This document shows, one piece after another, positions 1 to 6,080 of a stretch of 14,559 bases of DNA. Position 1 is the stretch's first letter; each line of letters opens with the position of its first letter. Source of the stretch: Desulfobacteraceae bacterium (lineage in GTDB: Bacteria; Desulfobacterota; Desulfobacteria; Desulfobacterales; ETH-SRB1); assembly GCA_030638305.1 (NCBI GenBank), contig DAOWEW010000215.1, forward strand, positions 1 through 14,559, in the 5' to 3' direction. Under the pieces are notes generated by a model. That model did not search any database. It was not told where the DNA came from and saw only the letters and a list, made by a program, of their open reading frames with translations. Both the position numbers and the translations under genes were made by a program.

Positions 1-167
1 AGTTTCAAAACTCAGAGAAAAAATAAAAAAATACAAAAGAATAGGTATTCACAGAAAGATTACATAAAAGAAGTATTTACTGGAAACCTTCAACGACAAC
101 ATAATCCAAAACCTTGCAGCCTATCCATAACTTAATAAAGCAATAAATGTGCCGAACAGTATTGGTT

Positions 168-362
168 AGGAACATGGACGAAATAACTTCATCAAGTAGG
201 CGCATAGATTTTGGTCGGATTTGCCCCAATCTCAAATATAGGCTCAGATCGCAAAAGTTGAAGGAATAGCGAGCTATTTCAATATTTTTGAGATTTGAGA
301 TCAAACAAAGGCGGCCTGAAGCTATGATGCATAGTTGATGAAGTTAATTCGTCCACGTTCCT
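168..362. repeat. Inverted pair of diverged 28-base repeats
   Basis: Bases 168-195 read in reverse complement match 335-362 at 26 of 28 positions (core TTGATGAAGTTA, then TTCGTCCA, then GTTCCT). Similarity seems to continue more weakly into the loop: both arms continue into a CTATG (203-207 in reverse complement, 322-326), and ATTTGAGAT-like words occur on both inner sides. The 11-base word TCCACGTTCCT of the right arm is also found at 6004-6014. The pair may be two copies of a dispersed intergenic repeat in opposite orientation, or a long imperfect hairpin. The match is seen; the origin is inferred. Confidence 0.6.
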
Positions 363-383
363 TAAATACCACAATTTATTTTT

Positions 384-400
384 ACCGGCATACAGCCGAT
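384..400 (-). promoter_or_regulatory. Candidate bacterial SECIS stem-loop for second UGA
   Basis: Read on the minus strand, this is a 6-pair stem (ATCGGC with GCCGGT, including one U-G pair) closing a 5-base loop TGTAT. The loop begins 17 bases after the UGA at 412-414. Bacterial SECIS elements sit a short distance downstream of UGA and carry a G, usually as GU, at the start of a small apical loop; SelB binds there. The element lies past the TAG stop at 403-405, so it is free of coding constraint. Its geometry nearly copies the stem-loop after the first UGA. Confidence 0.55.
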
Positions 401-402
401 AT

Positions 403-630
403 CTAAATTCTTCAAGCTTTACCATTAAATCCAATCGTGACCTCACCTCTGTCCACAACAATCGGAACTTTGCGTTTTCCATCGGAATATTTCAACATGG
501 TATCAAGATTGCCGGCATCAGATAATACATCAATATATTCCACATTTCTGCCATTTTTTAAATAGGCTTCACGAGCCTCTGTAGTAAAAGGTCAGGTATT
601 TTTTCCAAAAATCAAAACTTTTTCTTCCAT
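403..630 (-). CDS. Uxx-star glutaredoxin-like selenoprotein, two Sec codons
   Basis: This is a small thioredoxin/glutaredoxin-fold redox protein of about 75 residues, probably cytoplasmic. Reading from ATG at 628-630 gives VLIFGKNT, an in-frame UGA (592-594, residue 13), then PFTTEAREAY, a KVP motif with the cis-proline typical of glutaredoxins, and VTIGFNGKA. A second UGA (412-414) follows, then Arg-Ile and TAG (403-405). The first UGA sits where glutaredoxins have the first catalytic Cys of CxxC; here the motif is U-P-F-T, with no second Cys. The second UGA gives U-x-x-stop, which I take to be the feature behind the family name. Both UGAs are followed by SECIS-like hairpins. A TTG at 634-636, in frame and 7 bases after AGGAG (644-648), is an alternative start with better spacing than the ATG (13 bases). 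The gene lies 21 bases downstream of the glycosyltransferase and is probably co-transcribed. If the second UGA is a true stop, the product is 72 residues (412-630). Its exact substrate is unknown. Confidence 0.8.
564..578 (-). promoter_or_regulatory. Candidate bacterial SECIS stem-loop for first UGA
   Basis: On the minus strand, AGGCT pairs with AGCCT around the loop CGTGA. The loop starts 18 bases after the UGA at 592-594. A G in the second loop position followed by U, and a UGA-to-loop distance of roughly 16-37 bases, fit the published bacterial SECIS pattern. The element lies inside the coding sequence and encodes part of the EAREAY segment, so it is under double constraint. The stem is seen directly; the SelB role is inferred from family knowledge. 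Confidence 0.6.
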
Positions 631-651
631 GATCAAGATAATACTCCTAAT

Positions 652-1974
652 TTAAAATTCGCAGATAGTACATTCCATAAGAAGGCTTTTAAGCTTCTTA
701 TGAAGAACCGAGTATGAATAGAAAATTTTGGCTATTTCATAGTTGTGATCAACCATTTTCTTTCTGAGTTTTTCGTCTGCAAGAACTTTTTCAACCTGTA
801 TTATTGCCTTATTTGTTATATATCCATTAAGTTCAATGGTAGAAAACCCCTTTGGTTTAATATCCATTGCGTAAATCGAATAAGCATTAACCAATATTGG
901 TTTTCGGAAATATATTGCTTCAAGAAAAGCATTGCCAAAGCCTTCAAAATCTGAAGGATAGGTAACAAGATCTGCATGAGGATAAATATCATTCAGTGTA
1001 TAAATTTTCTTTCCTGATTCTGTGAACCCTCTTTTTTCATTAATTATATCTGAAACAAAAATAGTATCAACGCCCATCAGGTAAGCATATTCTTTTACCC
1101 TGGATTCGTAATCATAACCTTCATCACCTGAAGCATGTGAAATAACAAGTTTGGCTTTTTTCCCCAATCTGTTGATAAGCTCTATTGCGAGCTCAATTTT
1201 TTTACGCTTGACAACTCTGGTGGGCTGGAGAATCAATAGCTGATCGTCCTCGACTCCAAGAGCCTTTCTCACATCAGATGCATAATCATCAATTGGTTCA
1301 GGCGGATTATCAAAATCCATGACGTTGGGAATAATAGTTGGAGAAATGCCTGTTCTAAGGCTCAACTGATTATTGGCAGATGAGTTGATTACTACATGAC
1401 TGATTTGCGGCAGATGAGGCGGAAAGGCCATATTAAGATATTCCCATACAGCGTTTGTCATAAAAGACTGTCGTTCCCAGAAGAAATCATGATGATGAGC
1501 AATTGTTGAGATGCCTGTTTCGGATATAATTTCTGTAATAGCGAGACCAAGAGGTATGTTCAGTGGTATTGTTAGAGAATTTTCAGGTATCAGAAGATCA
1601 ATTTTGAATTGTCGGATGAATTTATAAAGATGATTCTTTAATCTCAGCCTGAGTTCATGAATTCTTTGTGATGTATGCTCACTTCTTTTTAGCATTCCAA
1701 AGCTGTTGTGATGGATTTCCCGTATGTCCGGATGCTTAAAGTGGGCTTCATTAACTATGTATGAACGCTCTGGTGGACGATCGCATTCACCGGCAAAATA
1801 AAAGCATGTAAATCCTTCCTTCTCAAAAATATTGGCCCATTTTGATGTTTCAAGGGAAACACCGTCTGTTCCGGCAAGGCGGGTTGCAATAAACCCGATA
1901 TTTTTTGGTTTGCGGGCAAATAAATTACAAAAATTTTCTTCTTCTAATTTAACGTTATCATTTTCTATATTCAT
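652..1974 (-). CDS. GT4-like family glycosyltransferase
   Basis: This is a 440-residue GT-B fold glycosyltransferase that should transfer a sugar from a nucleotide-sugar donor to an unidentified acceptor. The N-terminal acceptor domain begins near residue 26 with GFIATRLAGTDGVSLET, a glycine-rich start common in GT4 enzymes. The C-terminal donor domain (about 245-435) has PTRVVKRKK (R253, K256, donor phosphate contacts) and the E-x7-E pair in FEGFGNAFLE (E344, E352). A HHHDFFWERQ stretch near 160-169 is likely near the acceptor site. There is no signal peptide or membrane segment, so it is probably cytoplasmic. I chose the ATG at 1972-1974 because AGGAGA (1985-1990) precedes it by 10 bases; an in-frame TTG at 2004 would add 10 residues but has no clear ribosome site. 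The downstream neighbour is the selenoprotein gene. No other sugar genes are nearby, so the product (glycolipid, compatible solute or polysaccharide) cannot be told. Confidence 0.85.
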   Translation of the reverse strand: MNIENDNVKLEEENFCNLFARKPKNIGFIATRLAGTDGVSLETSKWANIFEKEGFTCFYFAGECDRPPERSYIVNEAHFKHPDIREIHHNSFGMLKRSEHTSQRIHELRLRLKNHLYKFIRQFKIDLLIPENSLTIPLNIPLGLAITEIISETGISTIAHHHDFFWERQSFMTNAVWEYLNMAFPPHLPQISHVVINSSANNQLSLRTGISPTIIPNVMDFDNPPEPIDDYASDVRKALGVEDDQLLILQPTRVVKRKKIELAIELINRLGKKAKLVISHASGDEGYDYESRVKEYAYLMGVDTIFVSDIINEKRGFTESGKKIYTLNDIYPHADLVTYPSDFEGFGNAFLEAIYFRKPILVNAYSIYAMDIKPKGFSTIELNGYITNKAIIQVEKVLADEKLRKKMVDHNYEIAKIFYSYSVLHKKLKSLLMECTICEF

Positions 1975-2004
1975 GTTAACTCTATCTCCTGATATCGAAA
2001 ACAA

Positions 2005-2257
2005 TTTACAGTATGATCATTTACCATTCCTGTTGCCTTCATAAGGGCTCGGTAAAAGCATAACATATTATCGGGCCCACGAATTTAAATCCCGTTTTTT
2101 TTAAATCTCTGCTCATAGCTATTGATTCTTTTGTTTTTGAAGGAATTTCTTTTTGATTTTTCCATGCATTTTTTATTGGAAAATTTTTATTTTTTAATAA
2201 TATTTCATAATATTTGCAAACTGTCAACGACATCGTTAATTTTGGATGCTTGACTAG
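2005..2257. other. AT-rich intergenic gap at truncation junction
   Basis: This stretch separates the divergently oriented glycosyltransferase and the broken phosphorylase gene. It is rich in A and T runs and has no domain-bearing frame; a minus-strand frame across 2039-2329 overlaps the phosphorylase remnant antisense and looks accidental. The missing start of the phosphorylase is not recognisable in any of the three plus-strand frames here, which suggests it was deleted or replaced by unrelated DNA rather than merely frameshifted. The promoter of the glycosyltransferase should lie near 2005-2060, but I see no strong match. Confidence 0.4.
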
Positions 2258-2899
2258 ACACATTTGGGAAAGCTTCTTTTTGGGAGCCTGAATGGAAAAT
2301 CTGTTATTGCCATGCAAGGCCGGTTTCATCTTTATGAGGGCTACTCTTCGGCAGATGTTACTTTTCCGATAAGAGTCATGCGGGAGCTCGGCGTTAAGAT
2401 ATTAATTTTTTCCAATGCAGCCGGAGGACTCAATCCTGACTTTAAAGTCGGGGACATAATGATTATCAAAGACCATATTAATCTTACCGGCTCAAATCCT
2501 CTTATTGGGCACAATGAAGACAGTTGGGGGATCAGATTTCCCGACATGAGCATGGCATACGATGAAAAGCTTGCTTTGCTTGCTGAAGATGCCGGGGCCA
2601 AAGCAGGTATAAGAATGCAAAAAGGTATATATGCAGGCTTAATGGGGCCGTCTCTTGAAACTCCGGCAGAAGTGCGTTTTTTAAAAACCATAGGTGCAAC
2701 AGCAGTTGGTTTCTCAACGGTTCAGGAAGTCATTTCGGCCGTGCATGGAGGAATGAGGGTGCTATGCCTTTCGACAATTACCAACATTAATGAGCCTGAC
2801 GAGCCTGTTCCTGCAACTATTGAAGAAATTATCAGTGTGGCAGAGAAAGCCGCTCCCAGGCTTGAAACAATCATTAATTATGTTGTGGGCGGAATATAA
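2258..2899 (+). pseudogene. Purine nucleoside phosphorylase, N-terminus missing
   Basis: This is the remnant of a trimeric inosine/guanosine-type purine nucleoside phosphorylase (PNP/MTAP family, PunA-like), which cleaves purine nucleosides with phosphate to base and ribose-1-phosphate. Homology starts abruptly at T-H-(L)-GKLLFG just after an in-frame TAG (2255-2257) and runs to the natural C-terminus. Kept motifs are MQGRFHLYEGYS (phosphate/sugar site His), SNAAGGLN, GPSLETPAE with the purine-site Glu, and the Asn of STITN. The Met of the usual VGMSTVPE motif is Phe (VGFSTVQE). Full-length relatives have about 270-280 residues; roughly the first 60, including the Ser/Gly-rich phosphate loop, are absent. 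A TTG at 2264 could start a 211-residue product, but no ribosome site stands out and the active site would be incomplete. The reading frame has no internal stop, so the damage may be recent. Confidence 0.8.
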
Positions 2900-2905
2900 T
2901 TTGCT

Positions 2906-3013
2906 ATGAATGCTGATATACTGGTTTTAAACGGAAAATTGCTGACTATGGATTCACGGAGCACACAGTTTACAAACGGTGCTGTTGCCATAAATAGATT
3001 GAAAGCTACATGA
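2906..3013 (+). pseudogene. Amidohydrolase (MtaD/SsnA-like) N-terminal fragment
   Basis: ATG at 2906, seven bases after the phosphorylase stop, opens a 35-codon frame reading ADILVLNGKLLTMD and then FTNGAVAI. This is the typical first strand of composite-domain amidohydrolases, especially 5'-methylthioadenosine/S-adenosylhomocysteine deaminases (MtaD), whose N-termini read like ADLLI-NG-VLTMD followed by GAVAI. Likeness ends after GAVAI at about base 2993, and the frame stops at 3011-3013. The roughly 400 residues with the metal-binding His residues are gone. MtaD-like genes often neighbour PNP/MTAP genes in salvage operons, which supports the reading. The fragment is too short to be certain of the subfamily. 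Confidence 0.65.
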
Positions 3014-3073
3014 AGAATTTAAACTATCAATTCAAAAAGATACAACCCATTGATTTATTGCGTAGCCTGGGTC

Positions 3074-3183
3074 AAATACCCCGCCGCTTGCGGCGTTTTA
3101 AAGATCGAAGTTCCGCAAAAATACCCCGCTTGAGCGAAGCGAAAGTCGAGCCTAAGCGAGAGGGCTTGCCCTGGGGAATTTTA
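3074..3183. repeat. Hairpin-rich intergenic repeat
   Basis: A GC-rich island in AT-rich surroundings contains two copies of AATACCCCGC (at about 3075-3084 and 3120-3129), a perfect hairpin CGCCGC-TT-GCGGCG (3082-3095), and a second perfect hairpin AGGGC-TT-GCCCT (3161-3172) flanked by TACCCCGC on the left and GGGGAATT on the right, which could close an outer stem. It begins about 80 bases after the point where the amidohydrolase homology breaks off. Composition and structure suggest a dispersed palindromic intergenic repeat rather than a gene; the 69-codon frame through it has no protein-like features. Confidence 0.6.
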
Positions 3184-3189
3184 TTTTTT
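3161..3189 (+). terminator. Possible rho-independent terminator, plus strand
   Basis: The hairpin AGGGC-TT-GCCCT is followed by GGGG and then a T-rich tract (AATTTTATTTTTT) on the plus strand, which fits a terminator for transcription coming from the salvage-gene remnants. It lies just before the end of the convergent kinase gene (stop at 3197-3199). In the minus direction the hairpin has no following T-run, so it would be a weak terminator for the kinase. Confidence 0.35.
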
Positions 3190-3196
3190 GGATACA

Positions 3197-5779
3197 CTAG
3201 TCCAACACTTGTCGTATAGTTCGCCCAAGCTCTGTCCCGACAACAGGTTTCATTACAAACGCACGTATTCCCATGGCACGGGCTTTTTCCGGTGTTATGG
3301 TATGACTAAAGCCGGTGCAAAGGATAATCGGAATATCAGGCCGAATTCTGAGGAGTTCTAATGCCAGGTCAGACCCTGTCAGCTTTGGCATGGTCTGGTC
3401 TGTGATGACAAGGTCAAATTCATCCGGCTTAAAGCGAAACAGTTCCAGGGCTTCGACTCCGCTTGACCTGGTGGTAACCCGGTAGCCAAACTGTTTGAGT
3501 ATCATAGCGAACATATCAACTATCATCGCTTCATCGTCTATAAAAAGGATTGACTCAGTTCCACCTCGAAACTGTTCTGTGGTTTCAGGTTGGGCTTTGG
3601 CAATCAATTCGGCTACAGGCAGGTAGATGTGAAAAGTTGTCCCTATGCCTGGTTTGCTTTGAACGACAATATTTCCACCGTGGCTTTTTACTATGCCGTG
3701 GACCACGGAAAGTCCCAATCCCGTGCCCTCACCCGGGGCTTTAGTGGTAAAAAAAGGATCAAAGATACGCGTCAGTGTTTTCTTGTCCATACCACAACCG
3801 GTGTCCTTGACAGTGAGCCTTATATATGAGCCTGCTGTCAGATCTTCAAGTTCGGCACAAATTTTCTCATCAAGATCAACATTAACAAGCGAGATTTCCA
3901 GCACACCGCCTTCCGGCATGGCGTGCCCTGCGTTGCTACAGAGATTCATCAATATCTGGTGTATTTTTGTCGGGTCGGCATTGACTACATGCGTGTCCGG
4001 TGCAATATTCTGGCGGATCTCAATCGTACTCGGTATTACTGCCTGGAGTAGTTTAAGCACTTCCTTGATGATGAGAGATGTCCGAATCGGTTCCCGTTGT
4101 TTCTCTTCAGACTGCCGGCTGAAGGTAAGGATCTGCTTCACCAGATTTTTTGCCCGTTGTCCTGCGTTGAGCACCTCGTTGAGATTCTTATGCGTTTTGC
4201 TTCCGGCAGGAACATCGAAAAGGGCGAGTTCAGTAAAACCTAAAACAGGAGTCAGGATATTGTTAAAGTCGTGGGCAATACCACCAGCCAGCACACCGAT
4301 TGCCTCCATCTTTTGTGTCTGACTAAGCCTGTCTTCAAGTTTTTTTCTTTCTTCCTCTGCCCGCTTACGCTTGGTGATGTCTCTTACAATAGCCTGTAAC
4401 ATCCTTTTTCCTTGCAACTCCATCCTGGTCAATAAAACAGTGGCGTAGAATTCCTGTCCATCCATTCGCTTGTGTGTCCATTCAAAAAAATGCGAGCCTT
4501 TTTTCATTGCTATTGCCATCATCCGTTTAACTTTTACAGATGATAATGTCCCATCGGGTTGATACAGGGGAGATAAATTATGCGGCGTTTGTGAGGTGAA
4601 TTCTTTCTCATCTTTACAACCAAAAATTTTTATGGCGGCAGTGTTTCCGCTCAAAAATCCCTCTTCAGGGGTTGCCAGCATTATGGCGTCTGTGGAAGAA
4701 TCATAAAGCATTCGATATTTCTCCTCACTTTTGCATAGCGCCTCTTCTGTTTGCTTACGCTCGGTGATGTCTTTGGAAATTTCTATGACCGCAACGGGCT
4801 TTCCATCTTTATCCCTTAACGCGACATTAGCGGTACAATGAAAATACCATATTTTTCCATTGCTATCTATTACCTGAGTATCATGCTTATGAATTTTTCC
4901 ATCCTGAAATGATTTAAGGGTAAGGCAGGGATATGGCTTACAAGGTTCTTTTCTTTTATGGTATACTTCAAAACATTTCTTGCCAATGATATCGTCACCA
5001 AATATCTTTTTGGCTGTTTCATTGGCCCAGATTATATTCAGGTCTTTATCCATCATGCTCATGTGATCGCCAATAGACCGCAACATGGCATCAAATTTTT
5101 CCTCGCTTTCTCGCAACGCCTCCTCTGTCTGCTTGCGCTCGGTGATTTCGGTCAAAAGATGAGCTGTTTTTTCTTTCACCTTTTCTTCTAAATTTTCATT
5201 TAATTTTTTTAATGCTTTCTGGGTTTGAGTCAAGGCTTGATTTTGAAATACAAGATTTTCATGAGTTGAAACAAGAAAGTTTAATATCTGTTTTTTATTC
5301 GCTGATATTTTATGGAGTTTCCCGTTAAGGACTATTTCGAGTTCTTCATCAACATCGCTTTGTCCGGTTATTTTCTTTGAAAGAAGAAAGTTTATCTTTG
5401 AAAGAAGAAAGTTTTCTTCATAGGGTTTTGTTATGTAAAAATCAGAATTTACATTCAGTCCTTTAATTATGTTTTCAGTTCCAGTTAGAGCCGTTAATAA
5501 GATTACCGGAATATTTTTCAAAATATTATCTGTTTTAAGGTTTCTGCATAACTCATATCCATCCATCTCAGGCATAACAATATCACTGATAATCAAATCC
5601 GGTTTATTTTCTTTTGTTTTGCTTAATGCTTCCCAACCATTCTTTGCCAACACACAACTGAAACCATGTTCTTTAAGAAGATATTTCAGCTTTAATGCTT
5701 GAGCATGGCTGTCTTCTACAAGTAAAATTTCCGCTTTCTTTTTGTTATTAGAAATAATGTCTTTAATCATTTTTCTCAC
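3197..5779 (-). CDS. Hybrid histidine kinase REC-PAS-PAS-HisKA-HATPase-REC
   Basis: This is an 860-residue soluble signalling kinase with no membrane segment. Domains in order: receiver 1 (about 17-133; phospho-Asp D66 in IISDIVMPEMDGY, Lys118 in TKPY); a coiled coil (about 180-228); PAS 1 (about 230-340); PAS 2 (about 352-472); HisKA with H503 in GGIAHDFNNIL; HATPase with N-box NLCSNAGHA, G1 DTGCGM, F-box IFDPFFTTK and G2 GTGLGL (about 600-722); and receiver 2 (about 743-858; D794 in VITDQTMP, Lys844). PAS 1 carries Cys269, Cys280 and Cys285, in the form CFEV...EPCKPYPC, which could bind a metal cofactor. There is no output domain, so the signal probably passes by phosphotransfer to another regulator. 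Both GTG (5779, after AAGGA) and ATG (5770, after GGGTGA) are plausible starts. It is divergent from the type VI operon, but a regulatory link is only a guess. Confidence 0.9.
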   Translation of the reverse strand: MRKMIKDIISNNKKKAEILLVEDSHAQALKLKYLLKEHGFSCVLAKNGWEALSKTKENKPDLIISDIVMPEMDGYELCRNLKTDNILKNIPVILLTALTGTENIIKGLNVNSDFYITKPYEENFLLSKINFLLSKKITGQSDVDEELEIVLNGKLHKISANKKQILNFLVSTHENLVFQNQALTQTQKALKKLNENLEEKVKEKTAHLLTEITERKQTEEALRESEEKFDAMLRSIGDHMSMMDKDLNIIWANETAKKIFGDDIIGKKCFEVYHKRKEPCKPYPCLTLKSFQDGKIHKHDTQVIDSNGKIWYFHCTANVALRDKDGKPVAVIEISKDITERKQTEEALCKSEEKYRMLYDSSTDAIMLATPEEGFLSGNTAAIKIFGCKDEKEFTSQTPHNLSPLYQPDGTLSSVKVKRMMAIAMKKGSHFFEWTHKRMDGQEFYATVLLTRMELQGKRMLQAIVRDITKRKRAEEERKKLEDRLSQTQKMEAIGVLAGGIAHDFNNILTPVLGFTELALFDVPAGSKTHKNLNEVLNAGQRAKNLVKQILTFSRQSEEKQREPIRTSLIIKEVLKLLQAVIPSTIEIRQNIAPDTHVVNADPTKIHQILMNLCSNAGHAMPEGGVLEISLVNVDLDEKICAELEDLTAGSYIRLTVKDTGCGMDKKTLTRIFDPFFTTKAPGEGTGLGLSVVHGIVKSHGGNIVVQSKPGIGTTFHIYLPVAELIAKAQPETTEQFRGGTESILFIDDEAMIVDMFAMILKQFGYRVTTRSSGVEALELFRFKPDEFDLVITDQTMPKLTGSDLALELLRIRPDIPIILCTGFSHTITPEKARAMGIRAFVMKPVVGTELGRTIRQVLD
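5374..5414 (-). repeat. 21-base in-frame tandem duplication in kinase
   Basis: The 20-base word TCTTTGAAAGAAGAAAGTTT occurs at 5374-5393 and again, exactly, at 5395-5414, a period of 21 bases. In the protein this gives NFLLSKI followed by NFLLSKK at about residues 123-136, at the end of the last helix of receiver 1. The identity of both copies suggests a recent slippage or duplication event that lengthens the helix by two turns. Confidence 0.85.
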
Positions 5780-5836
5780 CCGGTTATCCTTTTCACGGTT
5801 ATAAATTGCGTTTTTTGGGCAGAGCTAAAACCCTGC

Positions 5837-5989
5837 CTATCTCGGCGTTGCAATCTCGTTTCGAGTATACATCATTTTTCTCAATGCATCTTCCAAACTG
5901 GCACATCTTTTGGCTTTGATGATGTTTTCATACCATGAAAGTTTTACATATATGAATCCTGTTTTCAACAACCATTTGGTATTACACAC
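5837..5989 (-). pseudogene. Coding-like fragment upstream of kinase, unknown
   Basis: On the minus strand a frame open from at least 5989 (a GTG is there) to TAG at 5837-5839 reads about 50 residues, including WYENIIKAKRCASLEDALR and MMYTRNEIATPR. It looks protein-like (amphipathic, charged, ordinary amino acid balance) but has no ATG start, no ribosome site and no domain I can name. The repeat word TCCACGTTCCT (6004-6014) lies just upstream, and a small stem GGCAG/CTGCC (5818-5822, 5833-5837) lies at its stop. It is probably the tail of a lost gene or part of a dispersed repeat. The rest of the roughly 300-base gap to the type VI operon holds only the promoter elements listed separately. Confidence 0.35.
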
Positions 5990-6018
5990 TAAAAAATGGA
6001 GATTCCACGTTCCTAAAT

Positions 6019-6050
6019 TAATTGCAATTATAAAATGATTATGATATTAT
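6019..6050 (+). promoter_or_regulatory. Predicted sigma70-type promoter of T6SS operon
   Basis: TTGCAA (6022-6027) and TATTAT (6045-6050) are spaced by 17 bases, matching the -35 consensus at 4 of 6 and the -10 at 5 of 6. Transcription would start near 6056-6058, about 25 bases before the tagJ ATG. The -35 lies inside a perfect 12-base palindrome, TAATTGCAATTA (6019-6030), a possible operator. Confidence 0.45.
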
Positions 6051-6053
6051 TCT

Positions 6054-6078
6054 CGTAAAAAATGTAAGAGGTTTTACG
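6054..6078 (+). promoter_or_regulatory. Inverted repeat enclosing tagJ ribosome site
   Basis: CGTAAAA (6054-6060) and TTTTACG (6072-6078) form a perfect 7-base inverted repeat around an 11-base loop that holds the Shine-Dalgarno sequence AAGAGG (6066-6071). It lies across the predicted transcription start and ends 2 bases before ATG. It could be an operator or an RNA hairpin that modulates translation of the first type VI gene. The structure is seen; the function is inferred. Confidence 0.4.
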
Positions 6079-6080
6079 TC

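Larger units (their letters stand above)
1..402. other. AT-rich gene-poor stretch
   Basis: I see no convincing gene here. Two short minus-strand reading frames exist (about 77-304 and 279-482), but neither has a recognisable domain. The second overlaps the real selenoprotein gene in another frame. The stretch holds an inverted pair of diverged repeats (168-195 and 335-362) and, at its right end, the stem-loop that follows the second UGA of the selenoprotein gene. It may be the remains of an old mobile or duplicated sequence, but no transposase motif or clean ends can be seen. Confidence 0.5.

Noticed and set aside
77..304. Minus-strand 75-codon frame in the left gap
   Set aside because: No recognisable domain and no ribosome site; it runs through one arm of the inverted repeat and AT-rich DNA, so it is likely accidental or a relic.
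279..482. Minus-strand 67-codon frame
   Set aside because: It overlaps the selenoprotein gene in a different frame, and the selenoprotein frame has clear homology.
592..594. UGA as an ordinary nonsense mutation in a dead glutaredoxin gene
   Set aside because: The rest of the frame is intact, the position is the catalytic Cys site, and SECIS-like hairpins follow this and the second UGA. A TGC-to-TGA mutation cannot be fully excluded without checking selA/selB/selC.
2039..2329. Minus-strand 96-codon frame
   Set aside because: Lies antisense to the start of the phosphorylase remnant and across low-complexity AT-rich DNA; no domain features.
3010..3219. Plus-strand 69-codon frame
   Set aside because: It is a readthrough of the hairpin-rich repeat and overlaps the kinase end; composition is not protein-like.
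3693..4322. Plus-strand 209-codon frame antisense to the kinase
   Set aside because: It is the shadow of a well-supported kinase domain region and has no homology-like motifs.
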